Source: Pseudomonadales bacterium
GTDB lineage: Bacteria; Pseudomonadota; Gammaproteobacteria; Pseudomonadales; Azotimanducaceae
Direction of reading: 5' to 3'
Assembly: GCA_016763855.1 (NCBI GenBank)
Contig: JAESSY010000050.1
Span: forward strand, 1 to 33,875
DNA: 33,875 nt
The notes beneath the pieces are model-generated. The model was not told the origin of the DNA and did no database searches. It saw only the letters and a list, made by a program, of their open reading frames with translations. A program made the position numbers and the translations under genes. Shown here one piece after another: positions 25,636 through 33,875 of this stretch; the first letter of the stretch is position 1, and the number at the start of each line of letters is the position of its first letter.

Positions 25636-28049
25636 CTAATGAGCAGAGATTCTATGGTCTGCGTCCGATTCTCCGCTAGAATCTTGATCATTACTCGTGC
25701 TTCCTGTCAAGGGTTCGGGAGAACGTTGCAAAGCAATCTCTAGTACTTCGTTAATCCATTTGACCGGATGGATGATCAAATCACCCTTAATATTCTCAGG
25801 GATCTCTTTTAAATCTCTCACATTCTCATCTGGAATGAGCACTTCTTTCACTCCGCCCCGATGTGCAGCGAGGAGTTTTTCCTTTAAGCCACCAATGGGT
25901 AAAATCTGCCCGCGTAAGGTGATTTCTCCCGTCATAGCGACATCTGCTCTCGCTGGAATGCCGGTAAGTACGGATACTAGCGCTGTACAGAGACCAATAC
26001 CTGCACTCGGACCGTCTTTCGGTGTAGCACCTTCTGGCATATGGATATGGATGTCATATTTCTCGTGAAAGTCTTTAGGAATACCCATGATTTCCGCTCG
26101 ACTACGGACGACAGTGATAGCAGCTTGTATCGATTCTTGCATCACATCACCAAGAGAACCTGTTTTTATCGTCAGTCCCTTACCAGGCACTGCCACAGCT
26201 TCGATAGACAGTAACTCTCCCCCAACACTGGTCACCGCAAGACCCGTCACTTGACCAATTTGATCTTTTTCTTCGGCTCGACCAAAATTGAACTTTCGTA
26301 CGCCTGAATATCGCTCAAGATTATCGCCATCAATAACAAGTGTTTCTAATTTCTTGCCTTTCTTTTCATCCTTAAGGGCACTTTCCTTCACCATCTTACG
26401 ACAGATCTTCGCTACTTCACGTTCTAACCCTCGCACGCCCGCTTCACGAGTGTAATATCGGACTAGATCAGTTACCGCTTCATTTTCAATCCTCAGTTCC
26501 TTTTCTTTTACGCCGTTATTTTTCAGCTGCTTAGGAATGAGATAACGTGTCGCGATATCCAACTTTTCATCTTCCGTGTACCCTGGTATTCGGATAATTT
26601 CCATTCTGTCAAGTAATGCAGTAGGGATATTCATTGAGTTAGAAGTACAAATGAACATCACCTCTGACAAATCGTAGTCGACTTCCATATAGTGATCGTT
26701 AAAAGAGTTGTTCTGTTCTGGATCCAGTACCTCCAAAAGAGCAGAAGCCGGATCACCTCGGTGGTCCTGTCCCATTTTGTCAATCTCATCCAGAAGAAAC
26801 AGTGGGTTTTTAACGCCGGCTTTTGACAATTTTTGAATGATCTTTCCAGGCATTGAGCAATATAAGTTCTTCGATGCCCTCTAATTTCAGCTTCATCCCG
26901 CACGCCGCCCACAGCCATACGAATAAATTTACGGTTTGTGGCCCGAGCTATAGATTCTCCCAAAGAGGTTTTACCGACACCTGGAGGACCAACCAGACAG
27001 AGCACTGGGCCCTTTATCTTTTTAACGCGCTTCTGAACCGCAAGATATTCAAGGATTCTTTCTTTTACTTCATCCAGGCCATAATGATCGGCCTCTAATA
27101 CCGCCTCAGCTTCATTGATATCCGTTCTTACTTTGGGTCTTTTTTTCCAGGGTACGCTTAACATCCAATCGATATATGAGCGGACAACAGTAGCCTCAGC
27201 CGACATGGGTGACATCATTTTGAGTTTGTTTAATTCAGCAGAAGTCTTATCTTTCGCTTCTTTAGGCATACCAGAAGATGCCAATTTGTTTTTTATTTCC
27301 TCAAGCTCATTAGGTACATCGTCTAGATCACCTAATTCTTTTTCGATCGCCTTCATCTGTTCATTAAGATAGTACTCGCGTTGACTCTTTTCCATTTGCT
27401 TCTTTACGCGGCCACGAATTCGTTTCTCTACGTTAAACAGATCTATTTCAGACTCGAGCAATTTCATCATATGCTCTATCCTTTCGCCCAGATCTGACAT
27501 TTCAAGAATCTGTTGCTTTTCGCCCAACTTTAAATTCATCTGTGCTGCAATAGTATCGACCAGGCGATTAGGTTCATCGACGCTAGATAACGATGTCATC
27601 ACCTCAGGAGGGACTTTTTTACTCAATTGAACATATTGATCAAATGCTGACATAAGAGATCTGGCAAAGGCCTCAGATTCGCTTGCGCTGACCTGTTCTT
27701 CCTCAATGACTTCAACGTCCCCGGTGAAAAATTCTTCCCCTTCTTCAATCCGGAGAATTTTTGCTCGATTTCCTCCCTCTACAAGAATTTTCACAGTCTT
27801 ATCAGGTAAGCGTATCAGTTGAAGAATCGTGGCTATGGTGCCGTATTCATAGAGATCCTTTGCTCCTGGAGCTTCATTTTCAGGATCTTTCTTTGCGACT
27901 AAAAGGACTTTTTTGCCTTTATCATTCCGTTGTGCGAAATCAAGTGCACGAATAGATTTTTTTGTACCAATAAACAGCGGTTGTACGCCATGGGGATAAA
28001 CCACCATATCTCGAAGTGTCACAATGGGTACATTGCTGAGACTTACCAT
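25636..28049 (-). pseudogene. lon: ATP-dependent protease Lon, split by a one-base frameshift
   Basis: Lon degrades misfolded and regulatory proteins in the cytoplasm. Here it is read in two frames. The first (26658-28049) covers the N-terminal substrate domain and Walker A GPPGVGKTS, staying homologous up to GHRRTYI (codon ending at 26859), then turns to unrelated residues. The second (25636-26853) resumes with MPGKIIQKL, Walker [11 protein letters not shown], and the protease domain with Ser in KDGPSAGIG and Lys in GGLKEK. The expected junction ATT GGC TCA ATG reads ATT GCT CAA TG, so one G is missing (a C at about 26858 on the plus strand). Restoring it gives about 804 residues, normal for Lon. 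Both halves are otherwise undamaged, so a sequencing or assembly error, or a very recent mutation, is likely. No slippery heptamer supports programmed shifting. Gene order clpX-lon-hupB is canonical. Confidence 0.93.
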
Positions 28050-28145
28050 AATTGCTCCTGACCTAGGATGGTCAAATTAATACTTTCCTATCGCGGCATC
28101 CTTATTGATACCGGATCAAAGTCTTTTATGGGGGCTATCATACAA

Positions 28146-28175
28146 AGAAAAAAGGGCCAAAGGGCCCTTTTTTCT
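28146..28175 (-). terminator. Intrinsic terminator after clpX
   Basis: A 13-bp stem (28146-28158 with 28163-28175) and a 4-base loop: the GC-rich core GGGCC/GGCCC is flanked by six A and six T, so it can work on either strand. It lies 37 bases after the clpX stop and about 100 bases before lon, so it should end the clpX transcript and give lon its own promoter. Confidence 0.9.
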
Positions 28176-28212
28176 TACGCTTTATCTGAAACTTGAAAAT
28201 TTTGTACTGATG

Positions 28213-29484
28213 CTACTCTGGGGCCGCTTTTGCCTGTTCAGGATTCTCATAAATGAGAATAGGATCAGCTAAACCATTGATTACATTTGCATCGACTACA
28301 ACCTTACTGACATTGTTCACCGACGGGATATCATACATGACATCAAGTAAAACTGACTCTAGAATCGATCTGAGACCCCGAGCACCGGTTTTCCTTTGCA
28401 TTGCTTTCTTGGCAATGGCGGCGAGTGCTTCTTCACGAAAATCGATTTCTACGTCTTCCATTTCGAATAGTTTGCTGTATTGCTTGGTATAAGCGTTTTT
28501 AGGCTCTTTCAAAATTCGAATCAGCGCAGCATCATCCAGTTCATCCAAAGTTGCAATGACGGGCAAACGTCCAACAAATTCAGGGATGAGGCCATACTTT
28601 ACGAGATCTTCTGGCTCAACGTCTTTCAAGGTCTCACCCACATTCTTCTTGCTGTGTTCTGTTTCGACAACAGCACCAAAACCGATACCACTTTTTGACG
28701 ACCTATCCTGAATAACTTTATCGAGACCAGCAAAAGCGCCTCCACAAATAAACAAAATATTGGTGGTATCGACTTGTAAAAATTCTTGTTGCGGATGTTT
28801 TCGACCGCCCTGAGGGGGGACCGATGCCACTGTGCCTTCAATAAGCTTTAATAAGGCTTGCTGAACACCCTCGCCTGAAACATCACGTGTAATAGACGGA
28901 TTGTCAGACTTACGAGAAATCTTGTCTATCTCATCAATATAGACAATACCCACCTGTGCTTTATCAACATCATAGTCACATTTCTGGAGTAATTTCTGAA
29001 TGATGTTTTCAACATCTTCACCGACATAACCCGCTTCAGTCAAGGTAGTTGCATCAGCAATGGTAAAGGGTACATCTAACAATCTGGCTAATGTTTCTGC
29101 CAGCAGAGTCTTACCTGTTCCTGTAGGTCCTACAAGGAGGATATTACTCTTCTGTAGTTCGACATCGCCTTTTTTACCGGAATAGTTCAGGCGTTTGTAA
29201 TGATTATAAACCGCAACAGCCAGTACTCTCTTGGCGCGATCTTGACCAATAACATATTCGTCCAGAATTTCTTTAATCTCTTGGGGAGTGGGTAATTTCT
29301 TCTTTTCGCCTTCATCAGTGCTTTCTTGCAACTCTTCCCGAATAATATCGTTACAGAGTTCTACACATTCATCACAGACATAGACAGATGGCCCAGCGAT
29401 TAACTTACGAACTTCATGTTGGCTCTTACCGCAGAAATTGCAGTGAAGCAATTTATCGTCGTCGCCATCATGTTCATTTGACAT
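28213..29484 (-). CDS. clpX: ATP-dependent Clp protease ATPase subunit ClpX
   Basis: AAA+ unfoldase that feeds tagged proteins to ClpP. The 423-residue protein has the N-terminal zinc-binding domain (Cys15, Cys18, Cys37, Cys40), Walker A GPTGTGKT, the pore GYVG loop, Walker B IVYIDEID, the RKH loop (GRKHPQQEF) and the sensor-2 region TGARGLRSI. Its length equals typical ClpX. It follows clpP by 134 bases and is closed by a strong hairpin terminator. Confidence 0.97.
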   Translation of the reverse strand: MSNEHDGDDDKLLHCNFCGKSQHEVRKLIAGPSVYVCDECVELCNDIIREELQESTDEGEKKKLPTPQEIKEILDEYVIGQDRAKRVLAVAVYNHYKRLNYSGKKGDVELQKSNILLVGPTGTGKTLLAETLARLLDVPFTIADATTLTEAGYVGEDVENIIQKLLQKCDYDVDKAQVGIVYIDEIDKISRKSDNPSITRDVSGEGVQQALLKLIEGTVASVPPQGGRKHPQQEFLQVDTTNILFICGGAFAGLDKVIQDRSSKSGIGFGAVVETEHSKKNVGETLKDVEPEDLVKYGLIPEFVGRLPVIATLDELDDAALIRILKEPKNAYTKQYSKLFEMEDVEIDFREEALAAIAKKAMQRKTGARGLRSILESVLLDVMYDIPSVNNVSKVVVDANVINGLADPILIYENPEQAKAAPE

Positions 29485-29618
29485 TACTAACCCCTTTAAT
29501 ACATTTAGACAGACTGGAATGAATTTAGACTGTCTGGTCTTACGTTAAATTTTATCAGCACTGGTTTCAAGTGCAATCTGAGCTGATTTAGTCCTCTCAG
29601 ACAAGAAAAATATCCATC

Positions 29619-30263
29619 TTAAACAGATGCCAGTGATACCCTAGGATCTTGGACTTTGTCAACCAAACCATAGGCTTGTGCTTCCTGAGCAGTCATAAAA
29701 TTATCCCGCTCTGTGTCAGCTGCAATTTCATCTACGGTTTTCCCCGTGTGCGCTGCTAGTATTTCATTCAATCGAGTGCGAAGAAAAAGGATTTCTCGCG
29801 CTTGAATTTCGATATCTGAAGCCTGACCCTGAGATCCGCCACTAGGCTGGTGAATCATCACACGAGAATTCGGCAGGCAATGGCGTTTACCTTTTTCGCC
29901 ACCAGCAAGCAAAAATGCACCCATACTAGCCGCTTGGCCCATACACATTGTTGCCACATCGCAATTAATGAACTGCATAGTGTCGTAGATTGCGAGACCC
30001 GCAGTGACGGATCCACCTGGAGAGTTTATATAGAGTTGTACATCCTTATCTGCATTTTCTGACTCACAGAATAAGAGTTGCGCCACGACCAGATTGGCAA
30101 TCTGATCGTCAATGGGGCCAACGATAAATATAATTCGTTCTTTTAAGAGCCTAGAGAAGATGTCATAGGAACGCTCCCCCCGTGCAGTTTGCTCAACCAC
30201 CATCGGAATCAAGCCCATAGCAGTTGTCGCTGGCAGAAAGTTATCGTTAAATTTGTCGCTCAT
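29619..30263 (-). CDS. clpP: ATP-dependent Clp protease proteolytic subunit ClpP
   Basis: Serine peptidase that forms the barrel chamber of ClpXP. The 214 residues include the catalytic triad Ser113 ([10 protein letters not shown]), His138 ([10 protein letters not shown]) and Asp187 (TERDNFM), and the INSPGG oxyanion segment at 80-84. A short propeptide precedes the mature chain. It lies between tig and clpX as usual; the tig terminator separates it from the upstream gene, so it should have its own promoter in the roughly 170 bases before its ATG. Confidence 0.97.
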   Translation of the reverse strand: MSDKFNDNFLPATTAMGLIPMVVEQTARGERSYDIFSRLLKERIIFIVGPIDDQIANLVVAQLLFCESENADKDVQLYINSPGGSVTAGLAIYDTMQFINCDVATMCMGQAASMGAFLLAGGEKGKRHCLPNSRVMIHQPSGGSQGQASDIEIQAREILFLRTRLNEILAAHTGKTVDEIAADTERDNFMTAQEAQAYGLVDKVQDPRVSLASV

Positions 30264-30434
30264 TTGTACCTCAACCTAAAGGGATAATCATATGAATAAA
30301 TGTAGCACGTTAACAAATCATTCGCTTCTGATTCAGCAACATCGCAGCAATTAGTAATATTGCGGCATTTTTGAAAAACTTCAATGGTCCTGCGCTAAAA
30401 AATTGCCGGTGCTAATAAAATGATAGACGGTACC

Positions 30435-30461
30435 AAAAAATAGACGAGTCGAGACTCGTCT
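30435..30461 (-). terminator. Intrinsic terminator after tig
   Basis: A perfect 9-bp inverted repeat, AGACGAGTC (30442-30450) and GACTCGTCT (30453-30461), with a 2-base spacer (a larger loop if end pairs open). In the minus direction it is followed by ATTTTTTGG, a proper U-run. It lies 34 bases after the tig stop. Confidence 0.88.
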
Positions 30462-30494
30462 CAAGGCGGGAGTTACAGCCCCGCAAGTATTTCC

Positions 30495-31850
30495 TTATTC
30501 TGCGGTTTCTGTTTCTGTCGCTGCTTCTTTTTCGCTTGAGACACTGGGTTCAACAGGCTTTATCGCATCTTCATAAGAAACTTTAAGATCTGTAATATTA
30601 GCTTTATCTAAGATCACCTCTATCACCATGTCCTCTAGCACCATATTTTGAATCTGATTTAGCTGCTCTTCATTGCCATAGTAATAATTTAAAACCTGTT
30701 CTGGTTCTTCATATGAGCTTGCCATATCTTCAATCGTGGCTTTTACTCGCTCATCATCAACCTTTATTTCATTCTGCTCCACTATTGCATTGACGAGCAA
30801 GCCCAGAGAAACACGCCTCTCGGCCTGAGCGCTGAACATTTCAGCAGGTAACATAGATGGATCCATCTTATCGTGTCCGCCGAATTGATGAACGGCATCA
30901 TGACGCATACGATTAATTTCCTGCTCCAATAAGGCTTTAGGTATATCAATACTGTTTGAGTCAAGCAATCCGTCCATGGCTTGATTCTTAACCTTATTTT
31001 TGATCGAAGAAATGAGCTCTTTGTTCATATTTGACAGCACTTCCTCTCGAAATGCCTCAACACCACCTTCCGTCACGCCAAAATTTTTAAAAAAATCATC
31101 ATTTAGTTCAGGCTGAATAGATTCTGAAACAGTATTCAGCTTAATTTTAAATGTTGCTTCTTTGCCCGCCAGCTCAGTTGCTTGATATTCTTCAGGAAAA
31201 GTGACCTTAATCTCTTTTTCTTCACCTGGTTTTAACCCCGTGATCCCGTCTTCGAAGCCTGGAATCATGCTTCCGGACCCCAGTACCACATCATTACCCT
31301 CAGCTTTACCACCATCAAAAGCTTCGCCATCAACAAAACCATCGAAATCGATGTTGACTTTATCGTCATTTTTACAAGCTCGATCAACTTCCTGGAACTC
31401 TGACCTTTGTGTGCGAAGTGTTTCAACCATCTTATCGATATCAGCTTCTTCAACTTCGGAGACAGGTCGTTCAATAACGATTTCTGCAAAATCCTTCAAA
31501 GTCACTTCAGGAAAAATCTCGAAAATTGCAGTGAACTCTAGGTTCTTACCTGATTCAAGGCTACTGACGTCTTCAATTTTTGGTGCTCCGGCTGGGGAAA
31601 CTGATTCTTGTCGGACGGCTTCAGCAAATGAAGACTGCATAGCCTCGGAGCTGACTTCTTGCCGGATACCTGTCTCAAAACGTCGCTTAACCTCTCGCAT
31701 GGGTACTTTGCCAGGTCTGAAGCCCTTTATTTTAACTTGTCCTGCAGCTTGCTTAAGCTTTGCTTCAACCTGACCGTCTAATTCTTCCGCAGGAACGCTG
31801 ATGCGCATACGACGTTCTAGACCAGTTGTGGCTTCGAGGGTTACTTGCAT
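30495..31850 (-). CDS. tig: Trigger factor
   Basis: Ribosome-bound chaperone with peptidyl-prolyl isomerase activity that first meets nascent chains. The 451 residues show the ribosome-binding loop GFRPGKVP (43-50), an FKBP-type isomerase domain at about 150-250 (VNIDFDGFVDGEAFDGGKAE and IPGFEDGITGLKPGEEKEIKV are its landmarks, quoted separately) and the long helical C-terminal chaperone arms. The tail is acidic. It starts 52 bases downstream of the tRNA-Leu gene and heads the clp-lon run. Confidence 0.97.
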   Translation of the reverse strand: MQVTLEATTGLERRMRISVPAEELDGQVEAKLKQAAGQVKIKGFRPGKVPMREVKRRFETGIRQEVSSEAMQSSFAEAVRQESVSPAGAPKIEDVSSLESGKNLEFTAIFEIFPEVTLKDFAEIVIERPVSEVEEADIDKMVETLRTQRSEFQEVDRACKNDDKVNIDFDGFVDGEAFDGGKAEGNDVVLGSGSMIPGFEDGITGLKPGEEKEIKVTFPEEYQATELAGKEATFKIKLNTVSESIQPELNDDFFKNFGVTEGGVEAFREEVLSNMNKELISSIKNKVKNQAMDGLLDSNSIDIPKALLEQEINRMRHDAVHQFGGHDKMDPSMLPAEMFSAQAERRVSLGLLVNAIVEQNEIKVDDERVKATIEDMASSYEEPEQVLNYYYGNEEQLNQIQNMVLEDMVIEVILDKANITDLKVSYEDAIKPVEPSVSSEKEAATETETAE

Positions 31851-31902
31851 TGGTTTTACCTATTTATTCAACTATGGTGCGATATAAATGCTTGTTAAGT
31901 AA

Positions 31903-31987
<85 letters not shown>

Positions 31988-32015
31988 CGATTACTTTTCT
32001 GTACTGATCTATTTA

Positions 32016-32035
32016 TACTGTATTTATCTACAGTG
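32016..32035. promoter_or_regulatory. Putative LexA box 1
   Basis: TACTGTATTTATCTACAGTG matches the gammaproteobacterial SOS box CTGT-N8-ACAG exactly in its core (32018-32033) and 17 of 20 positions of the palindromic consensus. It overlaps a minus-strand TATAAA (32012-32017) that may belong to tRNA-Leu, and on the plus strand contains TATACT (32014-32019), so it could control either direction. LexA binding is an inference. Confidence 0.7.
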
Positions 32036-32064
32036 CCTTATCTGTAGCGTCCTAGTAGAAAACA

Positions 32065-32214
32065 ATGGCGATACCATCACAAGATCTACTAAGAAGGGGC
32101 GCGATTATAGACAGGCACATGGGCTTCATCAAGTACCAAATTCATTGTTATTCAGATGACGGACCAGAAGGACTCAAAGTCACTACAAATACCTTATTGA
32201 ATCAGCAAAAATAG
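32065..32214 (+). CDS. Hypothetical 49-residue ORF between LexA boxes
   Basis: Not recognised and below common gene-caller limits. ATG at 32065, TAG at 32212-32214, 49 residues beginning MAIPSQDLLRRG and ending NTLLNQQK; no membrane helix, one Cys. An in-frame TAG lies two codons before the ATG, so no longer form exists. The ribosome site (AGTAG, about seven bases upstream) is weak. It begins 29 bases after one SOS box and ends 10 bases before the next, which is the only argument for it. It may equally be chance. Confidence 0.3.
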   Translation: MAIPSQDLLRRGAIIDRHMGFIKYQIHCYSDDGPEGLKVTTNTLLNQQK

Positions 32215-32224
32215 GAGCGAATAA

Positions 32225-32244
32225 TACTGTATATACAGACAGTG
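32225..32244 (+). promoter_or_regulatory. Putative LexA box 2, upstream of topB
   Basis: TACTGTATATACAGACAGTG has the exact CTGT-N8-ACAG core (32227-32242) and matches 17 of 20 consensus positions. It lies 53 bases before the topB GTG. A possible -35 (TTGAAT, 32197-32202) precedes it, but no strong -10 stands out. This is where a repressor would block topB transcription. LexA binding is an inference. Confidence 0.75.
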
Positions 32245-32297
32245 AACAGGCATGCTACCATTTCAAAATACCGTTAATAAGCAATTTCTGAGACTGC

Positions 32298-33875
32298 GTG
32301 AAACTATATATTGCAGAAAAGCCCAGTATGGGCCGTGCCATTGCCGATGTCCTACCCAAACCACATCGAAAAATGGATGGCTGTATTCTAACGGGGAACG
32401 GGGACTATGTTAGTTGGTGTATCGGGCACTTATTAGAACAGGCAGAACCCAAAGCTTACAATCCTAACTTTAAACAGTGGCGGGAAGAACATCTGCCTAT
32501 CATTCCTACCGATTGGAAGTTACAACCCAAAAGTAATACGAAAAAACAGCTTGCGGTCTTAAAAAAATTAATCAGTGATTCAGATGAAATAATCCACGCG
32601 GGAGATCCTGATCGAGAAGGACAACTTCTAGTGGATCAAGTGATCGCCTATCTCACAAAGAAGCAGTCTTCTGTAAGGCAATCAGTTAAGCGCTGCCTTA
32701 TCAATGATTTGAATCCCAAAGCTGTCACACGTGCACTGGCTAACTTAAAAGACAACAAAGAGTTCGCCCCTCTGTCTTCTTCAGCCCTAGCAAGATCAAG
32801 AGCCGACTGGCTGTACGGTATTAACATGACGCGGGCTTACACGCTTCAAGGTCGAAAAGTAGGATTTGATGGTTTGTTATCAGTCGGGCGAGTTCAGACA
32901 CCCCTTCTTGGGCTCGTTGTGCGCCGAGACGAAGAAATAGAAAAATTCACCGTTAAACCTTATTACGAAGTTGCTGCATCAATTCAGCATTCGGAAAATG
33001 AAGCCACTAACAAGTTTATTGCGATATGGCAACCTAGCGAAGCTTGCGAGCCTTACATGGATTCTGAAGGGCACATTTTGTTAAAAAGCCTTGCAGAGAA
33101 CGTCGTTAAACGAATCGAAAGTAAAGTAGCCAAGGTCAAAAAAGTTTCAGAGAAAAATAAGAAGCTCTCTCCTCCCCTACCCTATAACTTGTCAGCACTC
33201 CAAATAGATGCTGCAACAAAGTTTTCTCTTAGTGCACAAGAAGTATTGGATCTCTGCCAAATGCTTTATGAGAGACACAAAATCATTACTTACCCACGCT
33301 CAGATAATCGTTACCTACCGAACGAACACTTTGAACTCGCAAAAGGCATTCTGCGATCAATCGCAACAAACATAAATAAATTCGCCAATCTTGTTAGTGC
33401 CGCAGATATAAAAATAAAGAGTAAAGCCTGGGATGATAAAAAGGTAGCAGCGCATCACGCCATCATCCCAACAGAAAAAACCATTAACATCCAACATCTA
33501 AGCAAAGGTGAGTATAATATCTACACACTCATTGCTCGCCAATATATAGCGCAGTTTTATGTCAAACATGAGTTCAAAGATATTCAAGTCGACTTAGATA
33601 TAGAAGGCGGTCTTTTTGTTGCTAAGAACAGAAGCACAACCATCGAGGGGTGGAAGCAGGTTTTTGCCTCTGACAACAAAGAAAAAAAGAACCAAAACAA
33701 GAATACAATTCCCTCTCTTAAAAAAGGAGAACAGCTTTTTTGTCGTGAAGCCAAACTCTTGGAAAAAGAAACCACACCACCAAAGCACTTTACAGATGCC
33801 ACTTTGCTATCAGCCATGACGGGTATTGCCCGATTTGTAAAAGATCCAGAAGTTCGCAAAATCCTGAAAGAAACA
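32298..33875 (+). CDS. topB: DNA topoisomerase III, 3' end cut by window
   Basis: Type IA topoisomerase that passes single strands to decatenate and resolve recombination or replication intermediates. The visible 526 residues start with the Toprim domain (KLYIAEKPSMGRAIA, then DPDREGQ as metal site at about residue 105). The cleavage domain follows, with SVGRVQTPLLGLV and the active-site tyrosine in ITYPRSDNRYLP (Tyr332). The frame is open at the last base. GTG at 32298 is the start: an in-frame TGA lies two codons upstream, and the protein motif begins immediately; GAG is a weak ribosome site. The DPDREGQ, ITYPRSD and HHAIIPTE motifs point to TopB rather than TopA. A LexA-type box upstream suggests DNA-damage control, which I do not know for topB in E. 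coli. Confidence 0.95.
   Translation, partial: MKLYIAEKPSMGRAIADVLPKPHRKMDGCILTGNGDYVSWCIGHLLEQAEPKAYNPNFKQWREEHLPIIPTDWKLQPKSNTKKQLAVLKKLISDSDEIIHAGDPDREGQLLVDQVIAYLTKKQSSVRQSVKRCLINDLNPKAVTRALANLKDNKEFAPLSSSALARSRADWLYGINMTRAYTLQGRKVGFDGLLSVGRVQTPLLGLVVRRDEEIEKFTVKPYYEVAASIQHSENEATNKFIAIWQPSEACEPYMDSEGHILLKSLAENVVKRIESKVAKVKKVSEKNKKLSPPLPYNLSALQIDAATKFSLSAQEVLDLCQMLYERHKIITYPRSDNRYLPNEHFELAKGILRSIATNINKFANLVSAADIKIKSKAWDDKKVAAHHAIIPTEKTINIQHLSKGEYNIYTLIARQYIAQFYVKHEFKDIQVDLDIEGGLFVAKNRSTTIEGWKQVFASDNKEKKNQNKNTIPSLKKGEQLFCREAKLLEKETTPPKHFTDATLLSAMTGIARFVKDPEVRKILKET

Larger units (their letters stand above)
31988..32297. other. 310-bp gap between tRNA-Leu and topB
   Basis: No confidently known gene. 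It holds two LexA-type boxes (32016-32035 and 32225-32244), a TATAAA on the minus strand at 32012-32017 that could serve as the -10 of the tRNA-Leu gene, and an unproven 49-codon plus-strand ORF between the boxes. Confidence 0.7.

Noticed and set aside
26658-26853. Programmed ribosomal frameshift in lon
   Set aside because: The overlap holds no slippery heptamer at the junction, and the break removes a conserved Gly codon; one missing base is simpler.
28129-28135. CCCCCAT on the minus strand upstream of lon as a sigma-32 -10 element
   Set aside because: No CTTGAA-like -35 lies 13-17 bases upstream; the matching position is the T-run of the clpX terminator.
29507-29535. AGACAG/CTGTCT inverted repeat between clpP and clpX as a terminator
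   Set aside because: Only six pairs with a 17-base loop and no U-run on the minus strand.
31201-31773. A 190-codon plus-strand frame opposite tig
   Set aside because: Serine-rich antisense shadow of the trigger factor gene; no ribosome site or family match.
32227-32238. Short palindrome CTGTATATACAG read as a complete LexA box
   Set aside because: Its spacing (CTG-N6-CAG) is four bases short. The valid match is the longer CTGT-N8-ACAG ending at 32242.

Overview
The window is about 34 kb of AT-leaning (by eye, low-to-mid 40s % GC), gene-dense chromosome from a gammaproteobacterium. Gene content and order support this: lolCDE, DUF2062, comEC, sthA, apbE-nqrM, selAB, mltD/dnaQ and tig-clpP-clpX-lon-hupB-ppiD are gammaproteobacterial core blocks, with an order resembling Pseudomonas-type genomes (recalled, not searched). 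There are no insertion sequences, phage genes or CRISPR arrays; it looks like core chromosome with local gene loss and small lineage-specific insertions.

Layout. 1-1276 (-): C-terminally cut FAD-dependent amine/amino-acid oxidase. 1357-3630 (-): comEC; 3796-4308 (+): DUF2062 membrane protein. 4350-7476 (-): lolC-lolD-lolE, the lipoprotein-release ABC transporter. 7656-8243 (+): PilZ-type protein, convergent with sthA. 8240-10458 (-): an HDOD protein and soluble transhydrogenase. 10596-11915 (-): apbE and nqrM, maturation factors for the Na+-pumping NADH:quinone reductase, without nqrA-F. 11985-13940 (+): thioesterase, an Arg-rich small ORF and a D-cysteine desulfhydrase-like PLP enzyme. 14075-18842 (+): a SPOR-type envelope protein translationally coupled to selA and selB, then an SDR. 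18839-21168 (-): methyltransferase, dnaQ, nudC. 21333-23075 (+): mltD. 23085-31850 (-): ppiD, hupB, lon (broken by one missing base), clpX, clpP, tig, preceded by tRNA-Leu(UAG). 32298 to the window end (+): topB, encoding DNA topoisomerase III, cut at its 3' end.

Themes. Several genes serve the envelope (LolCDE, MltD, PpiD, ComEC, SPOR protein, ApbE). Others handle protein quality control (Tig, ClpXP, Lon, PpiD), redox and NAD metabolism (SthA, NudC, NqrM/ApbE) and selenocysteine incorporation (SelA/SelB). Many starts are not ATG: TTG for the oxidase, DUF2062 and mltD; GTG for lolC, lolE, the PLP enzyme and topB; unclear for the SPOR gene.

Most worth a second look: (i) two strong LexA-box matches (CTGT-N8-ACAG, each 17/20 to the palindromic consensus) in the 310-bp gap between tRNA-Leu and topB, bracketing an unrecognised 49-codon ORF; (ii) a clean one-base frameshift in lon; (iii) the SPOR protein coupled to selAB with an ambiguous non-ATG start; (iv) a terminator-like hairpin at the HDOD/sthA junction. 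I found no large undescribed multi-gene system.
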